This document shows, in pieces, positions 17,446-25,900 of a stretch of DNA of 54,742 nt. Origin of the DNA: an uncultured Microcaldota archaeon (GTDB lineage: Archaea; Micrarchaeota; Micrarchaeia; Anstonellales; Bilamarchaeaceae). The notes beneath the pieces were generated by a model. The model was not told the DNA's origin, searched no databases, and saw nothing but the letters and a program-made list of their open reading frames with translations. Numbering within the stretch: position 1 is the stretch's first letter; each line of letters begins with the position of its first letter. Position numbers and translations under genes: made by a program. The stretch spans positions 1 through 54,742 of the forward strand of contig CAILMU010000061.1 of the NCBI GenBank assembly GCA_903835325.1, read 5' to 3'.

Positions 17446-19787
17446 GAAAACTTGCGATTTTCCTGGTGCTGGCGTTGCTGATCGGCCAGGTATCGGCGGA
17501 TGAGAGCGGCCCGACATCCACGGCGCTTTCCGCGGTCGGGACAAACCCGGACCTTGTCCACGAGCTTTTCTCGGACTGGCAGGCGATAACGCTCATCGCG
17601 ATAATGCTCTCGGCCATGCTCGTCTCCTTGGCTTACATGCTCGGGATTGGTTTTGAGATCCCCTCCTTGAAAGCATGGGCCGGCACCGAGCTTGGCCAGG
17701 TGATAGCGAGCGCCATCATCGTGCTGACATTATGGGTCCTCATGGGGATAATCGATTTCAATGTCGCGCTTGTGGTCAACAGCTCCGTGGCGAGTGTTTC
17801 CCAAGGGATGCCCTCTTGCATGGCCGTCGGAGAGCCGTGCCTGAAGGATGCGGCGGTGTTCTACCTTGATGGCTACATCGCGTCGGCAAAGAGCGCTGCC
17901 CGCGCCATTTTGGTCAACAATATGGACGCGGCGAACAAGGCGAACAAGAGGGATTTCTTCAGCTGCTCGCTCGCTATCTACCCCCTCCCATGCATGCAGT
18001 ATTCAAGCCAGTCATCAAATGATGCGTACCTTGTCCTGGATGTCGACAAGAACACGCTGTTATTCGAGAATTACGCATCGCTCCTCTCATCGATGGAGGC
18101 GCAGGAATTCTTCGTCAAGAACATCTGCTTCCTGGTCGGGCCGTATATCCTCGCCCTCGGGATCCTGGCAAGGACATTCTTCATGACCAGGAAGCTCGGC
18201 GGGCTTCTTATCGCTGCCGCTGCGGCGCTTCTCTTCGTGCTTCCCCTGATGTATATGTTCAACTGGATGACGCTCAACCTGGACTTCAGCGGCGATAAGG
18301 AATTCGGCAGCCAGGCCAGCATGTGCCCGGAGGAGTGCTCTGCCATGCCGCCATTGGTCTATGATGCCAATGTAGTCGGCGGGAAGAACTTCATTTACAG
18401 CAGCCAAGACTTATATGGCATGTTCTACGATGCGAAGAAAGACCCGCTGATCACAAAGAACCTGACCAACGGGATCATAGGAACGTATGACTGGAAGACC
18501 GAGTTGCCGGGAGTGACACCTAGCAAGGGGCCGCCAGACCCTATGCTCACATCATGCCAATCCCAGGCCACAGTGAAGATATCCGACCTGCCGGCTGATT
18601 CCGCATTCGATTATTCCACGCTCTGCGCGAAATACGTTGACAACAGCCTGATAGTGCAGACATGCGGTTCGCAATACCAGACCCAGGATGCCAGCGGGAA
18701 CACCGTGATGCTAACCATAGACAACGCTTCGATAGAATGCCCGTATTTCTGCAGGGAGCTCCCATACCCTTATGTGAATTCCTTGTGCGCCCCGCCCATC
18801 ATCCAGAAGGCTTGCGCCAAGCTTCCGGAGATCTGCAAGGTGAGCCGGAAGGCCACCCTCAACACATTGAGCAATCATGCCGACGATGATTTGAGCTGCG
18901 TCCAGGAATGCAGGGTCGTGCCTCCCTTGAACAACAGCTGCGATGTCGGCAACTGCCTTGAGTCGAGGGCCGACTGCAGGGTCTCCATGCGAAACGATAC
19001 GAACTATCGGATCACACTGATCGGACAAAATACAGGTTCCAGCGATTCGAACATGGCCAATGAATCGCTGAAGTGCTCATGGGCATCCGAATGCCCGGCG
19101 AGCCTGGTGGCAAACGAGTCATGCACCTGGGTATTGCCCCGCACCCCGCAGGACTGCAAGGAGATATGCCCTTCATGCCCGAGCGAATGCAGGGTGACCG
19201 GCATGGATGGCTCGGAGCAGGAGATGCTGCCTGATAGCTGCTACAGCGATTCGTCGAAAACAACGCTCATCGACTCGTGCAGCAGCGCGAACTGCCCGGA
19301 CTCGTGCAAGATACCTATCCAGAGGATAAAGATGCTGGACCCGACAAACATCGCATGCAAGACAAGCGACGGTTCGAGCCAGTGCAGGTGGGGATGCAGG
19401 GTCGCAGGGACGAGTTCGGTTCCGACCGGATGCGATCAGACCGCTTGCAGCCTCAACGTCTGCGGCGGATCATTCAGGGAGACCGTGCCATCCAGCTCCT
19501 GCCAGAAATGCCTGGATGTGGAGGCTAATTTCCATTATGACCCGGCGGTCCTGCGCAACTGCGCCGATTATTGCGCACCGCAGAAGAACCCGACCGAGAA
19601 CCCGGTCAAACCGCTCACCATGAACGGGTTCGTGGGGGGCGGGGATTACCAGAACATCGCGCAGCTCATGATCCAGGCATACCTGCTTCCGCTGTTCGAT
19701 TTCGCTGTCACGCTCATGTTCGTCCGTTCGTTCTCGGGGATGCTTGGTGGCGACATAGAATTGCCAGGGGTTTCCAAGGTGATATGA
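17442..19787 (+). CDS. Cluster gene 4, copy A: membrane protein with large Cys-rich ectodomain
   Basis: This is a 781-residue protein. A signal peptide (1-19, ending QVSA) precedes the shared block AYMLGIGFEIPSLKAWAGTE (about 64-83), and the second shared block with LGILARTFFMTRKLGGLLIA lies near 240-265. Between about 295 and 715 is a very Cys-rich exported domain. Recurrent C-x3-C-[RK]-[VI] units occur near residues 484, 509, 581, 620 and 650, which should form a chain of disulfide-linked modules. The C-terminus returns to the membrane and ends SGMLGGDIELPGVSKVI, the tail motif of genes 2 and 4-7. The start was chosen by the ATGA overlap with gene 3; an open frame continues upstream but only inside gene 3. 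The domain family is not one I recognise. Confidence 0.85.
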   Translation: MRKLAIFLVLALLIGQVSADESGPTSTALSAVGTNPDLVHELFSDWQAITLIAIMLSAMLVSLAYMLGIGFEIPSLKAWAGTELGQVIASAIIVLTLWVLMGIIDFNVALVVNSSVASVSQGMPSCMAVGEPCLKDAAVFYLDGYIASAKSAARAILVNNMDAANKANKRDFFSCSLAIYPLPCMQYSSQSSNDAYLVLDVDKNTLLFENYASLLSSMEAQEFFVKNICFLVGPYILALGILARTFFMTRKLGGLLIAAAAALLFVLPLMYMFNWMTLNLDFSGDKEFGSQASMCPEECSAMPPLVYDANVVGGKNFIYSSQDLYGMFYDAKKDPLITKNLTNGIIGTYDWKTELPGVTPSKGPPDPMLTSCQSQATVKISDLPADSAFDYSTLCAKYVDNSLIVQTCGSQYQTQDASGNTVMLTIDNASIECPYFCRELPYPYVNSLCAPPIIQKACAKLPEICKVSRKATLNTLSNHADDDLSCVQECRVVPPLNNSCDVGNCLESRADCRVSMRNDTNYRITLIGQNTGSSDSNMANESLKCSWASECPASLVANESCTWVLPRTPQDCKEICPSCPSECRVTGMDGSEQEMLPDSCYSDSSKTTLIDSCSSANCPDSCKIPIQRIKMLDPTNIACKTSDGSSQCRWGCRVAGTSSVPTGCDQTACSLNVCGGSFRETVPSSSCQKCLDVEANFHYDPAVLRNCADYCAPQKNPTENPVKPLTMNGFVGGGDYQNIAQLMIQAYLLPLFDFAVTLMFVRSFSGMLGGDIELPGVSKVI

Positions 19788-19788
19788 C

Positions 19789-20775
19789 ATGAGGCGGCTA
19801 ACACTGGGTTTTTTCATCCTTCTGCTGTTCAGCCAGTTGGCGTTCGCCCAGTGGGAAAGCGTCGCGGCCATTTCCGTCATAACCTCCGCAGCCATGCTCG
19901 GCCTCCTGTATATGATTGGTTTCGGATTCGGCATCCACGAGCTGATATTGAGCTCGAAAGAGGAGGCGTACCAGCTTGTTGTGGTGATCGCCATGATAGG
20001 CGGTCTCATAATCGTCCAGACAGGCGGGGATGCTATTTTCGGGGCGATGGCCGGGTATTCCACCACCATACAGGATACGGCGAAAAGCGATGCCGACGCC
20101 ATGATCACGAACCTAGCTTCCGAATTCGGGGTGCTTGCAACCCTGGAGAACGATGTCGCATATCAAGGTTCCCGGTCGCTCTCCTGCACGCTTTTCACTG
20201 TGGGCCATACTATCAGCGGGTGCGGAGGGTATTCCATGGTGAGCCCGGCCATATCCGGCGTAGAGGCAACGGTGGGGCTGGGGATAGCAGAGCTCAGCTC
20301 GCTGTCAAGGCTGATGATGATCGGCAAGGAATACTCGTTCCTCCTCCTGCTTCCGGTCGGGATAATCCTGAGGACATTCAAGATAACGCGCGGGGCCGGA
20401 GGCCTCATCATCGCTCTTGCTATCGCGCTCTATTTCGTCCTCCCGCTGATGATAATAACGATGTTCGGGATAGCCGACCAGTTCAAGAACAGCTCGGCAG
20501 GAGCCTCGTATAAGGCCGGACTGCCTTCGATGAATGTGATAGAGTGCGTACCGCAGGACACCGATGACGGGACTGGTGAGGGCACTAACCCTGGCCGGGC
20601 GATGAATATCCTGGACCAGATGATCGCGGCGACCCCGCAATACATTTTCGCACCGTTGATATATGGGATAATCACCCCTGCAATAGCATTGCTCGGGACC
20701 ATCGCCAGCCTAAGGGCATTGGCAAGCATAAGCGGCGCCGACATAGATGTCAGCGCATTGTCCAAGGTGATATGA
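19789..20775 (+). CDS. Cluster gene 5, copy A: polytopic membrane protein
   Basis: This 328-residue protein has a signal peptide (about 1-20, ending QLAFAQ). The shared early block is LYMIGFGFGIHELILSSKEE (about 42-61), followed by a hydrophobic helix. The late block is LLPVGIILRTFKITRGAGGL with YFVLPLMIIT (about 182-225), and the end reads SGADIDVSALSKVI. Two Cys near residues 130-145 (SCTLF, SGCGGYS) lie in the exported loop. It starts 1 nt after the gene 4 stop, so it is translationally coupled. It is a clear equivalent of gene 5 in copy B, including the stretch GCGGYSMVSPA-SGVEATVGL. Confidence 0.85.
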   Translation: MRRLTLGFFILLLFSQLAFAQWESVAAISVITSAAMLGLLYMIGFGFGIHELILSSKEEAYQLVVVIAMIGGLIIVQTGGDAIFGAMAGYSTTIQDTAKSDADAMITNLASEFGVLATLENDVAYQGSRSLSCTLFTVGHTISGCGGYSMVSPAISGVEATVGLGIAELSSLSRLMMIGKEYSFLLLLPVGIILRTFKITRGAGGLIIALAIALYFVLPLMIITMFGIADQFKNSSAGASYKAGLPSMNVIECVPQDTDDGTGEGTNPGRAMNILDQMIAATPQYIFAPLIYGIITPAIALLGTIASLRALASISGADIDVSALSKVI

Positions 20776-20778
20776 AGG

Positions 20779-21834
20779 ATGGTGGATGTGTGCTCGGCCG
20801 GATTTTCCGACTTCATATATTCAGGCGTGATGCCAGCCGCCGCAGTGTCCGCGATCGCCGCGACCGCCGTGATCGCGGCATCTTACATGTACGGGAAGGC
20901 GACAAGCAATCCGAAACTGAACGACTATTCGAAGACCGAGGCGGTCCAGCTTCCGATAACGATCGCTTCCATCATATTCATCGTGCTGGTCATCAGCTCA
21001 TTCTGCAGCATCGACATGAACAGCGTAAGGGCGGTCTTCAACCTGCCCGTGCTCCCCAACTCGACCGATGTCTTCGGGGCCGCGGAATCGTACCTGGACA
21101 ACAGCGCGATTTTCGCCCAGCAGGCCCTTGTCACGGCCCGCTACCAGCACTCGGCGTATAATATCCTGCTGATGAGGAGCACCTATGCCTGCGAGTGGTG
21201 GTGCATATTCGGGCAGTCAGGTTTCAGCTATCAGGGATTCTCGGGTTACACCGGCAGGATGAACCTGATGGGGATGCTGATGAACACGAGCCTCATCTCC
21301 CTGTTTTCAGCATTGAATGCGCTTTTCATTTTGAATTTCGTGAAAAGCGGGTTCTTCATGATGCTCCTGCCCATCGGCATTTTCACCAGGTCGATGCCGT
21401 ATCTTCGCGCTTTCGGATCGATATTCATAGCGATAGCCATGTCATTTTTCCTGATATACCCGGCGACGCTTGCGGTCTTCTCGATGATGGATAAGCTTTT
21501 CACATCGCCTTTGGACGGGCTGACCTGCCAGTCCGGGGACAACACGATTGTTATCAAGGATTATTTGCAGAACGATGAGAACATAATAAGCAGGGATGAT
21601 TCGGATCCGGGCCTGAATATTGGAGAGAAACTGCATGATGATGAACTTGCCAGGGCTTACCTGCCCTGCGGCCAGGATTACCCTGCCCAGACAGCGCAGC
21701 TGGCCGCCTATGCGTTCATAGCGGCGGCATTCCTGCCGACGGTCGCTCTTCTGGCTGCAGCGGCAAGCGCAAGGTATATCGCCAAGATGTTCGGGGAAGA
21801 GGTAGACCTCAGCAGGGTCGCCCAGATGGTGTAG
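20779..21834 (+). CDS. Cluster gene 6, copy A: polytopic membrane protein
   Basis: This 351-residue protein has about six membrane segments. Its first hydrophobic helix leads into the shared block SYMYGKATSNPKLNDYSKTE (about 34-53). The late block is LLPIGIFTRSMPYLRAFGS followed by FFLIYPATLAVF (about 195-230), and it ends MFGEEVDLSRVAQMV. The external loop contains RSTYACEWWCIFGQSGFSY, an aromatic-rich Cys pair that copy B keeps. It has no obvious cleavable signal. It starts at an ATG 3 nt after the gene 5 stop; a 59-nt gap follows before gene 7, longer than the 13 nt in copy B. Confidence 0.85.
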   Translation: MVDVCSAGFSDFIYSGVMPAAAVSAIAATAVIAASYMYGKATSNPKLNDYSKTEAVQLPITIASIIFIVLVISSFCSIDMNSVRAVFNLPVLPNSTDVFGAAESYLDNSAIFAQQALVTARYQHSAYNILLMRSTYACEWWCIFGQSGFSYQGFSGYTGRMNLMGMLMNTSLISLFSALNALFILNFVKSGFFMMLLPIGIFTRSMPYLRAFGSIFIAIAMSFFLIYPATLAVFSMMDKLFTSPLDGLTCQSGDNTIVIKDYLQNDENIISRDDSDPGLNIGEKLHDDELARAYLPCGQDYPAQTAQLAAYAFIAAAFLPTVALLAAAASARYIAKMFGEEVDLSRVAQMV

Positions 21835-21893
21835 AAGGATGGTGCTTGCGATTAGGATTGGCGGGATAAAGGAACAATACAAGCGGTGTGGAT

Positions 21894-22940
21894 ATGCCTA
21901 TTGAATTCGTGCATCTGATTCTGGAAGGGGAGCTGGTCCCCAGCTCAACGATCCTGCCTTTGGAGATATGGGTAGGCCTCGCGCTCCTCTCCACGATGAC
22001 GGTCCTCCTTATCCACCTCATAATCCTGATGCTCGCCAGGGCATTCGATATCGCCGATCTCAAAGCGTATGCCGAATCCGAGATGCTCCAGGCGGCCGCG
22101 ACATTCGTGATGGCAGGGTCCATAATAATCCTTCTCGGCGGTGCCTCGAATTTCGCATACACTCAACTCTTGAGCGGAGGCCAGGTACAATGCGGCGGAA
22201 GCATGATGGACCTGGGGCACGGCGAAAATTCGTTCGCCAAAGGGCTGGAGATCGTCCGCTGCAGGCTTCTTGAGAAGGCGACTGCCATGTACGACCTGAA
22301 CAACGAGGTCAACAAGCAGGCCAAGGATTCGGGGATATTCGACAAGCTGAACGACCGGGAGAGCTTGTTCGGGATGGCGGTTTCCCAGGGAGACTGGGAT
22401 CCGACATTATATGAACAGGCCGAGAGCTACAGGTATGCCAACACCGTTTCTGCCAACCTCATGATCGCCTTGAACGCCCAGGCATTCTTCATAACATATG
22501 TGGAGAAGAACATGGTCGTCTTCTTCCTCCCGCTGGGGATAATCCTGCGCGGTTTCAATTTCACAAGAGCGATAGGCGCTTTCCTGATATCCCTCGCTAT
22601 CGGCCTGTATTTCATCCTGCCGGTCATATTCGTCCTGACGGATCCGGGTTTTGTGAGGGTGCCGCCAATCAGCAATGTCGCGACCGTGCCTTCATATTGC
22701 TATAGCACTTTCGCCGGGGTGATCACCCTCGTCAACCTGCCCAAGGTCGAGACGATAGCCGAGACCCAGACGCAGATGACGCTGTCGTCAGCAAGTTCGG
22801 CGCTGGGGAACCTGTACACGAGCCTGATAGTGCAGCCTTTCGTCGTATTGTCAATAACGCTGGTGTTCATAAGGTACGGCATGTCCCTCCTGGGGGGCGA
22901 GACGATGGAGCTTATGAGACTTGCCGGGAGGGTGGTCTGA
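21894..22940 (+). CDS. Cluster gene 7, copy A: polytopic membrane protein
   Basis: This 348-residue protein has about six hydrophobic segments. The shared early block is LARAFDIADLKAYAESEMLQ (about 47-66), followed by a helix. The late block is FLPLGIILRGFNFTRAIGA with YFILPVIFVLTDPGF (about 205-250), and the tail is LLGGETMELMRLAGRVV. One Cys pair lies in the exported loop (QCGGSM, VRCRLL). I prefer the ATG at 21894; a GTG two codons earlier is possible. The region before it includes GGATAAAGGAAC, which could hold an internal promoter, as there is a 59-nt gap here. Its stop overlaps the gene 8 start by 1 nt. Confidence 0.85.
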   Translation: MPIEFVHLILEGELVPSSTILPLEIWVGLALLSTMTVLLIHLIILMLARAFDIADLKAYAESEMLQAAATFVMAGSIIILLGGASNFAYTQLLSGGQVQCGGSMMDLGHGENSFAKGLEIVRCRLLEKATAMYDLNNEVNKQAKDSGIFDKLNDRESLFGMAVSQGDWDPTLYEQAESYRYANTVSANLMIALNAQAFFITYVEKNMVVFFLPLGIILRGFNFTRAIGAFLISLAIGLYFILPVIFVLTDPGFVRVPPISNVATVPSYCYSTFAGVITLVNLPKVETIAETQTQMTLSSASSALGNLYTSLIVQPFVVLSITLVFIRYGMSLLGGETMELMRLAGRVV

Positions 22941-25900
22941 TGAAAATACTGCCGATCGCGATTTCATTGATGGCTTTTCTATTGATTGCCGGCTGCCTCG
23001 AGATGCCGAAGAACTACTCCTGCTGCCTGAAGGTGAATGCGAGCGATCCGCAGGACAAGTGCGTGATGTACAATTCGTCAGACCCTGACCATCCGATAGA
23101 CCTTTCTGCCAACACGACAAGCTGCAATGTCACGGCAGGGACGTGCAACATAACCACCAAAGCAGGAGGCATAAACTTCGTGGGGGCCTTCCCAGTTATT
23201 ATCGCCGTCCCCTACCCCCCGGAGACAACCCTTCTGCAGATATGCACCGAAGCAGCGCCCCAGAAATGCATCGACCCGGAATGCAGCGCCATGGTCTGCG
23301 GGGATTTCGAATACACCCCGAAACTCGGGTCTTCTGCCGAAGAGATGGAGAAGGGCCTGCCGAACCCGCCGGAGACCAGCGCGGCGATCAACCTCTACCA
23401 CGGCCAGTGCAAGATCATGCCGATGGATTACAAGCTGGCCAATGTCTTCGAAAACTCGCCGAGCTACTTGAACCGCTTCAGGCTGGGGATAGGAAGCAGC
23501 TTCGAGGAGTATTCGGCGTATAGCACATTTTTCCCTACATCCGACAAGTTCTGCAATGCAAACCCACTGGGCACCATTGACCGCTATGAGAATTACCTCA
23601 CAGCTGCTGAAACAGTCTACGATCCGGTCAAGGAAATCAACGATTCATGCGTGAGCGACAAGAATCCGTCTGAAACGCCGCTTTCATTCAAGCTCGGCTC
23701 CCTGAATATCGGGGGCGACGGGAATCTGAAGACAGGGTATAAAAACGCGAATTTCATCCGGCAGGTCGTTTTCCCCTGGTACAGCGACCAGGCCGGGGGT
23801 GGAAATCACGCGACCCCATCGTCATCCAACGGCAAACCGCTCTATGCTATCGACACGCATGACTTCACCGGCGAGAAGATAGCGTACATGACCCCATATT
23901 CGAGGCCGGATACGAAATTCTATGGCACCGAGCTCCAAAAAGTCTACATGGACGGGGCGTTCGAGTTCGACTTGTGGGTCATAAGCGTCAACAACAAGCT
24001 GGACCAGCTCAATGTCGGCCCGGAGCCATCCATGCCGGCTGTCTGCAAGAATTGCTTCGATACCTGCAATGAATCGATAACATGCATGAAGTCATCCATA
24101 TACCAGCAGTATTGCCAGGATTATTGGGACAACAGCGATGCCTGGGCAGCCAAAAAGAAAGCGGCCGAGGATGCGGTGACAAAAGCCCTCGGACAGAAGC
24201 CGAAGGAGGCCCCCCGGGGCGCGTACGAGTGCGACCCCCTCAATCCTACAGAATGCATGTCCGCGCGCTGCGATACCCAGGACTACAGCAGGATAAATCT
24301 CTTCACACGCGACCAGGAGGTCGCACTGCCATGCAGCCATTCGAAAGTCAATGAGACCCGTTTCGGCGGAAACGTCACCGAATATGATGTCATCACCTGC
24401 AAGCCGTCGATAATGAATCAGGGGGCGGGGGGGAAGCCGGTTTTCAGCACAGCCAAAGCGGATTACCTGCAGGGCAATGGCGATTACGCCACTTCAGATG
24501 CCGGCGACATCGTGCTGTTCAGTTTCCCATTTTCCAAATACCCGCCCGACCATGTTGTGGCTCATACCGAAACAAACCTGTTCGGCACTTCCAGCGCCTC
24601 AGACGCCGGCTGTGTCGACCCCGCGAGGTGCGTGCAGGGGGCGTATCCGGCCGAGTACAAGACGGATGGGAAACCCGTGGTCGGCTACACCGTAATGAAC
24701 CGCGATGAGTTCCCCAAGACGATGCTTGCGCAGATCTGCAACCTCCAAGAAGGACAGGATTACCAGGTGGTGGAAGTTAATGACGATACCGCATGCGGGA
24801 TATCAGAGTATGCGCCCGAAAATGCCTGCCTCATCGTCAAGGACCCGAACTTGCCGGTTGGGAAGAACACGTGCAATATCATGTACGGCAACTGCGGCAC
24901 GGGCTTCCTTGCGACGGACGTCGGACCTCATGAGATGAATTACTATGGAGGGAATCCTTTGATCGTCTACAACGGGTTGGTGCGCACATTCGGAAAGAGC
25001 AGCATATTCATCCCGATATGGCATGGCGACCCTCATGGGCCCGGGTCGTACATCAATAACTATGGTTATGCGAACACGATTTTCCCCGAGGAGATCAGGC
25101 CCCAGTTCGTCAAAGACCTGGAAATCAAATACAACAATACCGGGTATGATTACGAATGCCTCAAGACCCCGAGTCCGGAGTCAGGACTCCCGCCCATCAC
25201 AGATTGCCTTGCAGGGATTTCGAACGCGCCCAAGGAGATAGTATTGATCAACGGATTCGGGACATGCAACTTCAACTATTCATCCCGGGAGCTGGAAACA
25301 GAATACCCGGTCACAAAAGAGTATGGATGGTGCGACAGCTGTTCGCTTGCGACCCTGGCATACCAGAAGGTCGAAAGGAGAGGCGTCCCATACGTGCCGC
25401 TGAATGAAGTCGGATTCAGCTCCATCAGCGGTTCTGCATCGGTGTACAAGATAGACCGCTCAAGCGGAACCCCGGCAACGCTGATAAGCCCGGAAGTGTT
25501 TGAAGAATCCCAGTTGAATGACCCATACCAAACTACCCCGATATGCTCCTGGAACCCCGGTTATCACATTGGGTCATCCATACCTTCAGGTCAGATGAAT
25601 TGCAGCAGCAACAGGGATTTCGAACCGTACCACAAGAACAACCCATTTTACATACAGGCCCCTAAGGAGGTGCCGGAAGCGACATACCTGAAGAACCAGA
25701 TGGCGCGCCTTCTCCAGTCCGGGGCGATCCCGATACTGGATCTGAGCGACAAATCTAATTGGGAACCTGGCGATGCGGGGATTGACTTGGGGAGTGCGTT
25801 GCAACAAGGGGTCACAGCGGTGCAGATCGCAGCCGGTGGAAAGGATCCGGTGGCGAAACTGGTCTATAATATCGGGGCGGTGATTGTGGTCGTCCAGGAT

